DNA of 64,000 nt from Gymnogyps californianus (GCF_018139145.2 NC_059473.1:62664707-62728706); one strand, 5' to 3'. Positions 1-13,734 are shown, counted from the stretch's first letter. Notes: generated by a model not told the origin, from the letters alone. A program made the numbers and translations.

Positions 1-1306
1 AATCATTTTAGTCACTTGTGCTTATGTTTGGCTGTGTGTTTTCTGGGAGGAGAGTGTGCGTTACTGGTTCGTACTGGCTAAAGTCTTCACCATATAGAAA
101 GCTTTCTTTCTTATTTTCATGCAGTTGCTGCTTCAGTTCTTGCTTCTCTTCTAACACTTGGGATCTTGCAGTATTTTTGTTAGTATTCTTTTTCTAGCTA
201 CTTGGTGGTGAGCAATTACTTCGTAAACTGCTTTCACTACTAAGGGTGTGCACCCAATTACCCAATAATGAAAAGCCTGTGTTTTTCTTGCTTCCACCCT
301 GATGGGGCATCAGCTTGACAGGAGTGACATTAAAATTATTGTATGCAAGCGTTCAGCACCCTCCCCAGGAAAGCATCCCTTATCTTGCTTTAACTGCATT
401 CCTGCAGTGTAACTGCTTCCATTACAGAGAATTTGGCTAAGATCTCCCCATCTGTAGAAGTGTGTTTAACCAAAGCATTCAGGATCTTGAGTTTACTTGA
501 AAAAATAATGAAATATGAAAATAAAAAGGATTTTTTTATAGCTTTATTTATTTTATGATTTTAGTTTTTTTATTCATTAGTTTATTTTCTTTTTCTTTGA
601 AGATAAAAGATGAGACTTCCCCAATATGTGACTCCAGAACCATGTAAAAAGCACAAATGATTCATGAATTTTGCAGAAATCAGCACTGTGAAAGCAAATT
701 GCACATGCTGTGTTTACATCCGTATGCAGAGTCAGTTGTTGCTCTGTGCTACCTTGCCTTCTTTGGCTTAGTTTCCCACTTGCACTATCCTGGGAAGCTG
801 CGTATGGAGAGGGAATGATACTGGAGAACATGTTTGATGAGGTTAAAGATATTTTCTCATGTGTCAGTGTGTGGCTGTGACTAACAGTATCCATCAATGG
901 AGAAGAAAGCAGTCATTATGGAGAGGCTGTGGGATGAGAAGAGAAGGTAGGAAGGAGGCCAGCCTCCCTGCAAGGAGATGGCAGACCCAGTTTTACAGGA
1001 AGAACCTGTAGGACAACTGCAGATGAACCTCTGCTGAAGACATGCAAAGGCAACAGCCCTCCCTAAGCTTAAAACTAGCTGGTAGCGCCTGAAGGATGAG
1101 TGGACCTGCTGCTGAAGGCAAGGAGGGTATTTCAGGCTGCATCTTGAGCTGTTTTTCCGAGAAGGGGTGTGTGTGTGTTATGTGTTTTGGTCAAAGAGTG
1201 AGCTTGTGTCCTCACCTCAGCTGCAAGGCAGTGACATCTCTTTTCCATCAGGGCTGGAGGGCCAGGGATGCCTGTCCTGCCCTCTGCTCACATGAATGAC
1301 TTGTCC

Positions 1307-1430
1307 TTTTTTTTTTTTTCCTCTCTGTGCTTGCCGCTCCAGCACAGAAACGTATTTTCTGCCCTGTCTTGTAGTGGCTTTCTGCAGTAAGGTCTCAAGG
1401 TGAAGGTTTCCATTAAAAAAAAAAAAAAAA
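1307..1430. repeat. Facing poly-T and poly-A runs
   Basis: Thirteen T at 1307-1319 and sixteen A at 1415-1430 flank about 95 bases, an arrangement able to pair as a hairpin or marking a decayed insertion. Confidence 0.6.
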
Positions 1431-2157
1431 GATGTGTTGAAAGCCAAGCAGCAGGCAACAACTTTGCCAAGGGGGCCTAGAGTTAAAAATCTGTAAAGGA
1501 AATAAGGTTCCCTGGAATTAAGGTGGAAATACATTTCCACTTAATTTCAACAGGCTGCCCTAACAAATTGTAATGTCTGTAGTTGGCTGACAATGTAGAA
1601 ATAACCCATGAACTAAAAGAAAAGTTTACTTCGAAAGACGGCTCTCTCCAATTATTTACCTTGGCTTCGTCCTCTCCTGAATTGGGGAGAACATAACAGT
1701 GTTTCCCTCTCTTGATCCCTGTCTTGGCTGGTTGCTGAGATGCTTTTAGATATAATGAAACCTTCTTAGCACAGGAGAGAACTTCCAACATAGCAAAACT
1801 GATTGCCAAACCAAAAAAAACCCCAGTCTGCATCCAGTAATGACCTTCCTGTGATCTTGGATTCCGTATTCCTTTTGTGCTGTGGCAATGACTTTTCCAC
1901 ACTTTTTTATGAATTGTTTTGAATTTTTTTTTGGTGACATAATTCACATAAATGTTCTGAGTGCTCTCTTTGCCCAACCCTGACCTCATCCCACTATGGA
2001 GTTTCTTTAGTATTTTTTCCTGTGTTGAAAACTACCAAAGACTTCAGGCATCATTTTCCCACACATGGTGAAAATAAAGCACTATTGAAAAAAAATAAAA
2101 AATCACCCCCACAAACGGATTTTCCCCCAAGGAGCAGCTCTGTTTGAAAATCAAAGC

Positions 2158-2176
2158 TTTTTTTTTTTTTTTTTTT
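2158..2176 (+). repeat. Poly-T run
   Basis: Nineteen consecutive T. No recognisable element is attached. Confidence 0.9.
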
Positions 2177-2980
2177 GAAGTACAAGTTGAATAGGGATCC
2201 AGGAAGGCACTCTGCTCTGACCTTCTTCTCCTTATCAATACCCTGAATTGTCCAGAAGAGAATTGGAGAGCTTGTAGAAACCTCTGGACAGATGTAGCCT
2301 TGGGGGTATGGCTGGTTAACCTGATGCACTCTGCTTCTGAAGAAGTTCCTGTTCTTTCAGTGCTCATGTCCACCCTTCTCCTTCAGCTTGCCGTCCCATC
2401 GGTTGTGCTGACACAGCTGTTTTGGGGCCATAAGTTGGCTCACTGCAGTGATTTAGATTAAATCCCAGCATTTCCGAAAGGCCGCGGTTGCAGTGGTGCA
2501 GTGTCCCGGGCAGTCCCTGAAGCAACCATGCTTGCACGGGAGGAACCCTGCCGCGCTGCAGCGCAAGAACAAGCACGCAGAGGGCAGGGAAAGACGGCAA
2601 CTTTATTTTCTGGCTTTACTTGAGAGCAAAAGAAAAGCTACTTTGTAATGACCCCACCTGAGGGTAGATCCCATTGACTACCCAGGAGGGTGGGCTGCAA
2701 GCACTCTCCTGGGGGCTGTCATAAGGGTTTTTTTCAGAGATACTCGCAGTGACCCCTAGAGCATCCCAGAATTTGGGAGCCATAAAGCAGCTGCTTTGTC
2801 TGTTTGTTTAGATTTTTTTATAACTGTCTATAAAGTGGTGCTTTTTTCCTCAATTTTTTTTTTTCTTAAGAGAAATCATACGGGGTACTAACTTGACAAC
2901 TAAACTGTGTCTTTTAAGATGGCCCATTCATTGCTGAAGGATGCTGGCAGGTACCATATATTTTAGCCAAGATGTGATTT

Positions 2981-2996
2981 GTTGTTGTTGTTGTTG
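2981..2996 (+). repeat. GTT microsatellite
   Basis: Five consecutive GTT units. Similar TTG runs of four or more units are at 42564-42577 and 46321-46334. Confidence 0.9.
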
Positions 2997-5900
2997 AATG
3001 ATCTTTAGAGCTGTCAGTCTGTTGCCTTTTGCTGGCCCTAAACTAAACCGAATAACTCAGGATCCTGTAACCAGAGTGGCCCTTCATAAATGAAGGACAG
3101 TTGGGTGCAGTGCTGTAACAACAGCCTGTAGAAACAGCCTTAGACCAAGGCATCTTTTGTTAAGCAGAGGAATATTAGCTACACTGAGAGTTCCTTAAAG
3201 TGGGTGGTTTCTACCGCCAAGCTCAGTAATGCTTGTCGTAATGAAAAAAACAATACTGTCTGCAAGTGAAGATTGAAAGCATCTCCTCACATCTGTTTGT
3301 CTAAGCTTGGGAAAAGGTGCCATTGGATGAGAGGAGCAAATCCTGCTGCGGCCGTGCTCGTACTTGAAGGAAAAGCTTTAAATGCCAGCAAATGCCAAGG
3401 CGTCTTTCATGAAGTTAGTTTTAATTTATTTTTAGACATGATTAATAGTTACTGCAATATTTGCCTTGCACATTTTTTAATGGAATGCTTTAAAAAACTT
3501 GTTTAATATGTGATCCCTTTTGTGTAATTGTGCTCTCATACAATGTCTTTGGTGAGAATGAACTAGCACAGTTTTACCCAGAATTGTTTGGAAGACACCA
3601 GTGTGGAAAGCAGAGATGACTCACAGTGCCTTGGAGGAAGAAGAGCTAGCAATTAACCACAGAGCATGGCATTATCTCTATGCCAAAGCTGGCTAAGAAA
3701 ACCAGCATGTTTTCCACTTTGCTATTTCAGGAAAAAAAGTACCGCGGAGAACTATTGGCTCTTTAAGCAATCTTGATAATCTTGTCAGCTTGATGAGTTT
3801 AGAACAGGTAGCATGGGAGGCATGTGAATCAAAAGAAGGTGGTAGTTCCCATCTAGAAACCATTGTTATTTTTATTTGATGAATAAATACATACGAAACA
3901 TTCTCCTTATTTGTCAGCAGACTCCTCCGGGTGAATAAACTTGGTTGCATAACAAGAATGTGGTATGTGATAGAGCACATGGTTAGATAATAAGTATTTC
4001 TGCATAAATGTATTTTCTGTGTAATCGCATGTGTCTGTACCCATATTTCTTTAGGAATATCTATATGGCATCTGTTTCTACTGCTGGCAGTCTGCCAGAT
4101 GCTTGTAAATAAGGAATGTTTATTGCAAGCGAAATAATAAGTATCTCTTACTTCTCAGTGTCATTTGTTTTCCATTTGCGTTTGATGCAATAGGGTTCGT
4201 GTTGATGAAGGTGGCTTGACTTTACAGGCAGAAATAGGTGAAAAACACAGCAATTAAATCTTCATTTTGATTTCTTTACAATAAAAATCTGTCTTTTAAA
4301 GCATATGTTGAATATTTTCTTTTGGGAATGTGTTTCATTTAAATTAGTTTGACATGTCCTTTTATCTATAGTGACCTTTACTTTTGCCTACACAGAGAAT
4401 ACAGTAAGAAGGGGGTTAGCTTCCATTTTGGATCCTACTTCTTTTCCTCACCCCCTCACCTCCTGAAAGATGTAAAGACATATTGCTGTTGTGGTGCGCT
4501 GCCCTGGGCCTGTTCTCGTGGAGATCTCCTGCTGCTCCACTTCTTCCTACGTAGGTGTGCAAGCTCAGTTACCGAGCTCGAGCCATGTTCCTTGTTTCTG
4601 CCAAGGAGAAGGTGAAAGACCTCAGGAAATATTGCATTTGGCACATGGGCTGCCAGTTGTGCCAATTGCTTTACTTCATTTAGTAAAAAGAAAAAAAAAA
4701 TTGGTATAGATAGGAGCAGTATTTTGGCATTGGCTGGAGGAGAAGTCATGCTGAAGGAGGTGTTTGGGAGTTAATGATGCATCAGGATTGATACTCGGTT
4801 TCCAAGCATCTGAAGAGGAAGGCTTTGAAGAACCTGCGTGATGAGGAGCTTAGAGTTGCTTTCAGGCTAGCAGAGTATTGCAAGCAGATTGCCTTGTGGG
4901 CAGGAAAAAGCCCTAGGTGAAGACTAAGCCTGTAATTTAGTCCACTGGTTAATAGTGAAATGTCAGGGCGACTTCATTTAAAAATTACTATCAAGGTGTG
5001 AATCTTCTTTGCCTTCATGGAACCACCTGAAATAGCGATTGGTGGTTGGCACTGGCTGTGAGAAGTCAGTAAGTCTGTGTTCTAAGCTCTTTCCTCCTTG
5101 GGAGAAGTTGATTTGGGGTGTTAGTATTGTGGGAGACATCCACTAGGCTCTCAACAGATTAGTATCTGATGAACAAACATTTTTTACACCTGTAATTTCA
5201 ATAATACGTGATTTCTCTTTCACTTTCTACCCCTCCCACCCTGTGTTTCACTAAGTAAGTGGTATGCCAAAAGATGAGCTTTCTTTAGATATGTAAACAA
5301 GAAGCTGTGGTGCAAATTACAGAAGATTGCAAAGCCTTGATTTGGTTTTCTCTGTGCTGTGAGCAAAGAGCAACGATTTAAGAATTGACACTCTTGGTTT
5401 TTTAACTGCAACTAAACAGCTGTTCTGTTGAGGGTGATTACTTCACATGCCAGTGGTTGAGAGGCAGTGTCAGATTATTCCTGCTGCTGGCATGAATGTC
5501 CTTATTTATCCTGTCTTCTACTGAGGACAATTTGAGCTTTCATTTTCCCTCCCCTCCTGTCCTCACCTTGTTTTGGCAGCTGATGAATAGGAACCCTTCC
5601 TGTGTGTCCAATGTTTTATGTAGGGTCTGCTGGGGGGACCACGGGCTCTACAAGAATGACCCTGTGTATTATTCTTTTGTATTCTGGGGTCTTTCTCCAC
5701 CTAGAAACTGCTATTGGTAGGGGAAAATGTTAAAATGTTTCAGGGTTGCAAAAAAAGAATCAAGGTTGATTTCAGGTCTGTATGTGGCAGAAGGGGAAAT
5801 TGCGGGGGGGGGAGAAAATTTTTCTCGTTGGTCACAGTTGGTGTTCCTGCTGAATACACGGATGTGTACATATGGAGTGAGCACATGCGCAGGCACTCCA

Positions 5901-6933
5901 TGCAGAGAGAGCACATACACAGGCCATATGTTCATTGTTTTAGAAGTTTTGTCTTCTCATGTATTTTTACCAAGCTTTTAACAGGGCTATTTTAATTGGG
6001 ATTAAATAAAACTATGTAGGACAGTAACTAAGACACAAACTCTGTGTTTTCCTCCTCGCTCTCTGTGTGTCAGCAACATTCCTTGTGCTCATCCTCCGCC
6101 TAGAAATGAGTTTCTTTTAACCTAGAGCCTGTTGTGAGGAAGAGACGAGATTGCAGCATTCCTCTAGGCGTGGCGGGGCTGGGTTTCATTTACAAAGTTT
6201 GTCCAGAGTTGCAACACACTCCTCTCTACTAACCATGTATCAGGCTAAGCAGGCATGCAAACTTACAAATGAACTGAAAAAGCATGATAGCAATCCTATA
6301 CCTGTGCACACACATGCAGAAGTGAGCCTTCTGTCTTTCTTCTGAGTTTCAATATTTATGCATGGTTTACGGAACAGTACATTCTTAACTTGGTTCCTAG
6401 AAGAGACATACATACAACGTCAGTAAGGTCAAATAATTTTGCTGTTTTGGCTGTGAAGTAACTTTGAAATATGTTTTAAAGATACAGGACTCAAGACAAA
6501 AAGATGTGCGCAAACAGCATTCATATCTATAGGAAGAAATAGTTTCCTGTGTTTTGCGTGTCAAAACAGTGAGACCTGGTTATAACACACATATGAACTA
6601 CATTTTCAGTATCGGAATGGTCAAGTCTGCCCAAGCGTCTCACTGGGTTCTAAAGTTCCTTTTTAGCATCTGATTATTGCAAATATCTAGTAAGACTTAC
6701 TAAATTGCATACTTTGTAAGTCAAAGAGTGTGTAAATACAAACAGGAAAAAAGAAAACAAACCAAACACCTTTTGCATTTATGGGCCTGGTAAATAAGAT
6801 GAAGAATGAGGATTTCTGAAATTACTGACGATTCTTCTCTGCTGCTTCTTTAGCCGCTCTCTCCTTTCTTGTTCTTTGTGGTTCTGTTATCTACAAAAAC
6901 ATTCAGATTAGGGCGTTAATTAGTTTATGTTAA

Positions 6934-6945
6934 CCAGCAGAGGGC
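6934..6945 (+). promoter_or_regulatory. CTCF-like motif (forward orientation)
   Basis: CCAGCAGAGGGC fits the 12-base CTCF core CCASYAGRKGGC exactly. It points toward the reverse-oriented candidate at 8249. This is a motif match only. Confidence 0.4.
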
Positions 6946-8248
6946 TTCCACCTCAAAGCAAACAGCCATATCCCCTCTGCAGTTTCCCTGGTATCCTCTT
7001 AATCAGAGAAGTGGGAAATAGAAAGACATTTATTTAGTTGTCTAGGGTACTTTCCTGCTGGCAGAATGGTCCTCAATTGCATGTTAATAAATGTTTTTTA
7101 TACAGTTTGTTTTTAACTGGCTTCCAGTTGTTTTTAGTACAGCTGTCAGCATTTCCACAGGAAACTTGGATGATCCAGTAGAAGTTTCTTGTGCTTCACC
7201 AAAATCTCGTATTTCTAAATTTCTAATGTAACTGGCGTGTTGCAAAGTTTCATGTGCATATTCGGGTATTAAAAGTGATTTGAGCACTTTCTTAGTATGA
7301 ACATAGCATATGCTGAGTAAAGTAGTAGGAGAGAGTAAACTGATCTTACAATTTAAAGCAATGCAAGTTGCATTTATAAAGTCAGAATTTGTTTAAACGC
7401 ATGTGTTCATTGCAGAGCGTTCAAGAGCAGAGAGGAATACATGTGAAGTAGAGACAGGGTATTACAAAAGCTCACAGCTTTCCTGGGAGGTAGGAGCTGC
7501 CCGATGAGACGCAGGGGTTGGTTTGATTCAGAGCGTCCTTCATGTCAGCTGGGACACCAGTTTGGAGTGGGTGGGTGCCTGGTGGAGTAAGGGTCAGTGC
7601 GGTGCAGCAGTAACGAGGCACTGAATGCTGGCTGACTTCTGTATCACCTCTCGAGTTTCTCTCCCGGACCCTGTGAGTGACTTCTTGTGTTGATCGGAAC
7701 TGTTATTGATAACTTTTGGTGATGCAATGGACAGACGAGTGCCTAGGGAAAAAAAAAATCATCTCTTCTTCAGACAGAAAATTTACTTCCTCCTCCAAAA
7801 TCCAATACTTAGATAGTTAATCTTCACAGACTATCAACACTTGGGATGTGTTGGCTAACAGTTGTGAGTGGAGTACTTCCCTGGCCCAGCCTCAGCTTTG
7901 GAGGGGAGGTGACCCTACGGCTAAGAGATTTAAAAAAGATTTTGTGTCATGAAAGCAGAGCCCTACAACTCAGGAGGACTTGTGTAGGAATCGAGGCAGT
8001 GGCTACAGTTAGCGGGAGCTTTTAGCAGAGCTGTCTTAATTAGCGAGTTGTCATGCCCGGCTCAAAACCCACTAAAATTGCTGATTACATTTTAAGCGCC
8101 GATAACAACAGCTTTCTATGAGCAAATTGCTAAAAGCTAAATCACAAGTGTGCGTCACCCTCACTGTGTCGCTGCTGACGCCGCTGTCTCACCCCGGCAC
8201 CCCTCGGGTGGTGGGAGCGGGCTTCGCGGCCAGGCGGCTGGATCCCTG

Positions 8249-8262
8249 CTGCCACCTGCTGG
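8249..8262 (-). promoter_or_regulatory. CTCF-like motif (reverse orientation)
   Basis: CTGCCACCTGCTGG matches the reverse complement of the CTCF core (CTGCC[AC][CT]CT[AG][GC]TGG) at every constrained position. It sits inside a CpG-rich patch, a common setting. Occupancy is unknown. Confidence 0.5.
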
Positions 8263-8274
8263 CGCGCCCGGCCC

Positions 8275-8317
8275 GCGCGCCCTGCCCCGCCCTGGCCGCG
8301 CGCCCTGCCCCGCCCTG
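8275..8317 (+). repeat. GC-rich tandem duplication, 23-bp period
   Basis: GCGCGCCCTGCCCCGCCCTG occurs at 8275-8294 and again exactly at 8298-8317, separated by GCC. It contributes Sp1-type CCCCGCCC boxes twice. Confidence 0.8.
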
Positions 8318-9323
8318 CCCTGCCCGCCGGGTACTCGGGCAGGCAACCTGGCAGCTCCTGTTGCAGGTCCTTGCGGTGCCTTACGCTGCAGTGCTGGCGA
8401 GGAGGGCTACCTGTGAAGTATCCGAGTACTTGGCCGTTGTATGAATTCATTGAAGTCCTGTTACTTGTCCCCTCAGATTGTACGATGACATAAAACCTCA
8501 CGTCAACACCTGTGTGCTGGGAGAGCAGAAGTTATTTTACCAATAAATATAAGCTGCTTTATTTGGAAAATAGTTATTGGTTGCCATGAGGTAAAACTCC
8601 GCTGTGTACGGCCAAGGCTGAAACTTAATGCAGTTCGAGCCCTTTCCTCCTGTATCCCTCAGAATATCCATCATACTCTTACCCAGCAAAGCTCAGTACT
8701 TGAAACTGCTCCTGCGGTCACTGATGGCCTAACTCCTTGCGTTCTTGGAAGCAGATTTTCTCTGAAATTTCGAGTTTGCATCAGTTCTGGAATTATGCTG
8801 ATTAAGAAAACCAAAAGCTTGCGAATGCATTTGTACCCGGTTGAAGCAGGTAGGTGTCTTACACGCAGTGAACTTGCCTGCTCTTTTGGCATCAAACCAT
8901 TTTAGAGAAAAACAGCATTTGTTTCTGGGCGATTCTGGTGTTCGTTCTGCCCCTCTTACAAATATCTTACTTTTTTGCTAACAACCAAATTGTGCGAGCG
9001 CCTTGTTTGTGCTCCTTGCTCGATTCCTTTCTTACAGTAAGAGTGGTTTTGTTGGCTGGGTGGGAGGTACCCCCACGTGCGGCTGGTGTTGTGGGGAGAA
9101 TCAGGCCCAGTTTAGCCTAGCACTTTATAGAAACTGTCCTCCTGGTTTTATGAAATTTCCTTACCAAAGTAAGTACAGCTATTCAATTAGAGAAAATACT
9201 GCCTGCTCTGATGCAGTGAATCCTTCTGCGGTACAGAAGTTGAAGGGAGGGAGGCTGGTGGCAGGTACATCATACAAACCTGCCCAAAAACTGTTTTATC
9301 TTCTATGGTTGTCTGCAGTCTGA

Positions 9324-9366
9324 TTTTTTTTTTTATTTATTTTTTATCCCCCCCCCCCCCCCCCCC
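9324..9366 (+). repeat. T-rich tract joined to 19-base poly-C run
   Basis: Eleven T, then TTTATTTATTTTTTAT-like sequence, then C at 9348-9366. The complementary strand is a 19-G run able to form a G-quadruplex. Confidence 0.85.
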
Positions 9367-9624
9367 GACCTAATAAAGTTGGAAATGTGGATGGGATGCT
9401 TGAAGCAGTCCTACAGTGCAGAACTCCCTTCTCTTTTAGGTGCTCATTTATGGTACGGTATATTTTTAAGTTGGAAAAAACCCCAAAAGGATAAAATGGG
9501 TAACAAAACATAAAGGAAATTTTCATTTGTAATTAGGGCATTCAAAGGCTCTGTAATAGTTGCGATAGAAGCAATTAATAGGCATTGCTTTTTGTGTGAG
9601 ACAGGGCCTACTTAAGTAGGTCGC

Positions 9625-9850
9625 AAGGCTGGTAGCCAGGAGACCTACTTTCTTTTCTTAGCTTTGCCGCTTATCCTTTCTGTGATCTTGGGCAAGTAAC
9701 TTCATTTTTGATCCTTTTCCTTCTTTACTATTTTTTGCCCCTCTCAGGTCCATTCACGTTGGAAGGGAAAGAGTTTCTCGCTACGTGCTCTGCACAAAAA
9801 GGGACACAATCTTAACTGGAAGTTTGAGGCCCTGTTGTAATACCAAAATG
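9625..9850 (+). mobile_element. MIR/CORE-SINE-like fossil
   Basis: TTAGCTTTGCCGCTTATCC and TGTGATCTTGGGCAAGTAAC match the MIR core. The downstream part, GCTCTGCACA...TTGTAATACCAAAATG, resembles tails of old amniote SINEs. It is strongly diverged and the right boundary is uncertain. Confidence 0.65.
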
Positions 9851-12800
9851 TTCTCTGTGGCTGCTTTGCTGTAAGTAATCATGCAAGAATATGGATTACT
9901 TTGCAGGTTTGCTATGTGACCATTTTATAGGGTACCTGTATAAGAACAGGTACGCTGTAGATAAAGACCTCTGACGGAGGTCAGGTTCACAAGGTTTCGA
10001 TACCTACTGAAATTCCCACACATCTCTGCCTGGAGATGATGAGCTGCGCTGGGGAGGTGACCATATGTAGCGGATCCGGTGGTGTTGGGACAGTTTTTGG
10101 GATGGAGGGTCTCTCAGGGCTGCCGGGGGCAACCAGTGCCCTTCACTGGCTGCAGTGAGAGCTGCGTAGTGAAGGGTTGAGTCTGCAGGCAAAGTGTTTT
10201 CAATGGGTTTTTGACGGTGCTTAATCGAAATGGCTTTATGACTGGCTGGTGATGAGTTGTTACCACCTGAAGGAAAACACCCAGGAAGCCTGAGAGAGAG
10301 GTGTCCTCTCGGCTGTTGGAGCAGTGGCTGCCCCAGGAAGCGGTACTTGTGAATCACCCTTGTTACTGTCTGGTTGAGTCATCAGAAATGATAGACTAGG
10401 AAATGTAGGAATTAAATTAACATGCAAATTGTGCCAGAAACCACAGCCCAACCAAAACCAGAGCACGTCTGCGGGGTTTTGGGGTTCGTTTTTTTTCTTT
10501 CTGTGTTGTTCGGTTTTTACACTGAACCGAAGCCTTTTCCGTGCAACAATTTTTTTGTTTGCTGGCCTCAGGGGAATGCAGTGGCTGTGAGCCGTGTACA
10601 TGTGTTTGCTTAACAACTTTTAGAGAATTCTTGGACAATCAGGTTGTGATAGATGGTAAAAATCCTGATGGCATGTGAGCCTATGCATATTTGCTCTTGT
10701 TCACCTCTAAAAATAAAAAAAAGAGGGGGGGAGGAGGAACCAATTTAGCTTTCTACTTCAAAACCTGGGTTTCTTCTTCTGTGATTCCTTCGTGTTTTTT
10801 TACTGAGATGGGCTTGTATTAAGTGAACCAAAAATAATGCCTTAATCTTTACATGCATAACCCGGAAAATATGAAGCCTATTTACTTGTATGACGACTTC
10901 ATAAGGGAGAAAATAGTCAGGTTGGAAAATTAGCTAAGCTTATTAGAAGTATACATTGTTTCTCTTAAATGGCTTTGCAGAGTGTTTTACAAAATTAAAT
11001 TTAATCCTCTGAAGTGTGTCAGGTGCTAAAATTTCCAACTCCTTCGCCTTGCGTTTGGCTGATGATTAAAGCATGGATTAACCTGCAATTCCATTGGTGT
11101 TAATGCCTCAATATGTATTTCAAATGATAATTGCTATTTTCTCTTGATCTTGGGAAATTTACTTTTGATACACATGTGCAACAATGTATGCTGATATTAA
11201 GCTTCTTGTCACCTACAAATAAAAAGCATTCTGTGGTAATGACAGTATCGTGATGGATCTTTTCCTGCAATGAAATATAATAATACCAAACTCTGAGCAA
11301 AGCATTGCACCACTTGTATTTACAGTAACAATGGAAATGTTGTTATGGTCAATCACCCGCAGCAATGTTTTCACCCCTGCATCATCAAGTTGTGACTCAG
11401 GACCATGATATAAAGGCAGAGCTCCAGACAGGTCAGGAAAACTCCTGAAATCAAAGTGCTGCCAAGACTCCGGGCAGGTCTCTGGGATTTACCCTGGCAT
11501 TTTGGGTTAACCTGAAAGGGTTTCCTTCTTGTTGGTTTCTCTAATCTTCTGTTTCTAAGTAGTGCAGTGGAGAGGAGATGACTGTGATTCTGCAGTTCCT
11601 ACCAGTGTTTTTATACATCTGGCTCTGTATAATTTAGCCAGTAATAGCTGTGGTACTTTACAGTTCTCTGTACTTTGCAGTACTGGCAATTGCAAATGTT
11701 TGCTCTTTCTCGAAAGAAAAAATAAGTTGACTTAAAGTATGGTCTTTGATTCTTTGATTTTTACCTTAAATCCTGCCTATTTGAACATGGACTGCCCCAA
11801 AATGGATATTCCAGTGTTTGGGTCTCTAGGGCTGTCACCCCACATTCTCCAAATCTTCTTTTAAGCAAAAGGTCTAAAGAATAAAAACGAAACAACCCCC
11901 CCAAACCCTACCCAAGTCTCTTGTCTCATCAGGGATGGGGAGTGGTGTCTTTTAAAGACAAAAACCTCCAAAATAGAAGGCCTTGATGACATAGTGAGAA
12001 AAGCAAATGTTAGCAGTGCGTGCTTCCATTCGTGCATCTCTTCAGCCCCCCTCCCCAACCCCTCTACACCACCACTGACTTTGGGAAGTGGTGGAAGACG
12101 TGTGTATGTACATATGCATTACCTCTCCAGGCGAGCTCAATTTAAATGCAGCCTATTAAATTATTTACAGAAGACAGTTGGCCAACCCATTGTGCTGTGT
12201 TAGTAGGAGCCAAAGGTCACTTTGGTGTGCCTGCTTGATTCATAGGGTAATCTGATACAGTACTTAGCTTTTTGCCTCCCAGTCAGTGGGTTAAACCTTA
12301 TCCTCTTATTATGAGTCGGAGAACCATAAGTTTCAGAAAAAGCCGGAGCCTTTGTTTTTAATGGTTTTGAAGAGGCTGTGCAGCAGAATCCAGAGGGCTG
12401 CGAGAGCATCTGCCATGGGGTCGGGGCGTGTTCTGCAGTAGTGTAAATCTGACTGACAGCTTGGGAGCTGAAACACTGTACCCTTGTTTTCTTAAGCTGC
12501 TTTTCCTTTTGCTAACATCATCTGCAGCCAGTAGGATGTTAAGGCATTAATGCTTATTCTTCAGATAGGTGGCACTTTTTTGGTTTTTCATTTTGTTTTT
12601 TTTTCCCCTGTGTTCCTCGCTACCAGCATCTCCTTGAGGATTCACTGAGCTGATTTTCTTGGGTATCTCATACATTCAAGTCTATTCTTTTGCTGCAAGA
12701 TACAAACTTGTGTGTTTTTTGTCAGCTTGCATCTTTGTGACAAATCCTGTCAAAAACCACGGGTATTGGGATGCCTTGGTATTGCCGACTTCTGTCTGCT

Positions 12801-13734
12801 TTAAAATGCTGCCTTTGCCTCACCCCCTTCCAGGCTTACTCCCTCCTGGAAGCAGCATTGGTGTTGGCACGCAGGGCAAGTGATTGGCATTGTGGCAGCT
12901 TTCAGTAGTGCCTGACTTTTTAAAACCTTCACACCATGGAGTGCTTTTTCCAGCTGCTAGTTTAAAGAGAAGGTGGCAGAACATAGCACAGCTGGGAGTG
13001 AAACCTGTTTTGTGAGCTGCAGTCACATGAGTGGGAGTCTGGTCACTAAAAATGTCTGCTCACTCACGGATTTTGTTTGTGTCTATGCACTTGTTTGGGG
13101 TTTTTTGTTTTGTTTTTTTTTTTAAATGTACCACCAGGTACAGGGGCACTAATATTTTCAGCACACTCTGTTCAGGATGCTTGTGGTGTTTGCAAGCTCC
13201 AGAATTTTATTTTCCTCTCTTCAAGTCCGCAGAGGTGCACAAGTGCGTTTCTATTTCTGCACGCAGGGTTCAGAAGTTTGTGCTGCCACCGAGCTGGCTG
13301 AGGAAAGGAGGAGTTTTGCTTCTGCGGTCGTGCTTTTAGGAGAGCGAGCCTATCGTATTTCACTCTAATCCTAAGCGATAGCCACGCAGTCTGTTTTATT
13401 GTTAGAAGAGCCTTCCTGGAGCTCCTTCACCAGGCTTTTCACTAGGGGCAGCCAGAATGAGGAGGCAGAAGTGTGGTCAGTCCATCGTCCCTCCTGAGCT
13501 GTGCCATGCTGGGGCGTGATCTCTGCCTACTCTTCCCCTGTCGTGGGGTGTTTTTGATGAGCCAGAAGAGAGAACTGAATCGCATGCACGCTCCTGGGGA
13601 GTGATGCCAGGAAGAAGAGTGGAGCTACAGTTTTTGCTGTTGAGTGGAGAATGGGGAAAACACGTGCCTTAGTGCTATATTCTGCTCAGCCATTACATGC
13701 TTCTCTGAGCTGCTGCAAGGTGCCACTTTCTGCT

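Larger units (their letters stand above)
8150..8420. promoter_or_regulatory. Small CpG-rich island with CTCF-like motif
   Basis: The composition is sharply CpG-rich with GCGCGCC and CCCCGCCC boxes, preceded by an AT-rich stretch with TTAATTAG and ATTTTAAG. It could be a minor promoter, a boundary or an enhancer-associated island. No convincing start exon with a donor is present. Confidence 0.5.
1..13734. other. Non-coding stretch upstream of the first recognised NHSL1 exon
   Basis: I see no supportable coding exon here. The stretch is AT-rich with homopolymers, one GTT microsatellite, a CpG-rich patch at 8150-8420, a CTCF-like motif near 6934 and a SINE fossil near 9.7 kb. It is either intergenic, or an intron of a longer NHSL1 isoform whose WAVE-homology first exon lies outside the window. 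Open frames of up to 168 codons on the minus strand show no splice structure or recognisable family. Confidence 0.6.

Noticed and set aside
1483..1989. 168-codon minus-strand open frame
   Set aside because: Low-complexity Lys/Ser content, no domain and no splice structure. Compatible with chance in 64 kb.
5873..5900. Inverted repeat TGGAGTG...CACTCCA with a 14-base loop
   Set aside because: Seven-base arms are expected by chance many times in 64 kb. No RNA-gene context.
8118..8501. 108- to 119-codon open frames over the 8.2-kb CpG patch, both strands
   Set aside because: Frames are open on both strands because GC-rich sequence lacks stops. There is no convincing donor in phase 1 and no family resemblance.
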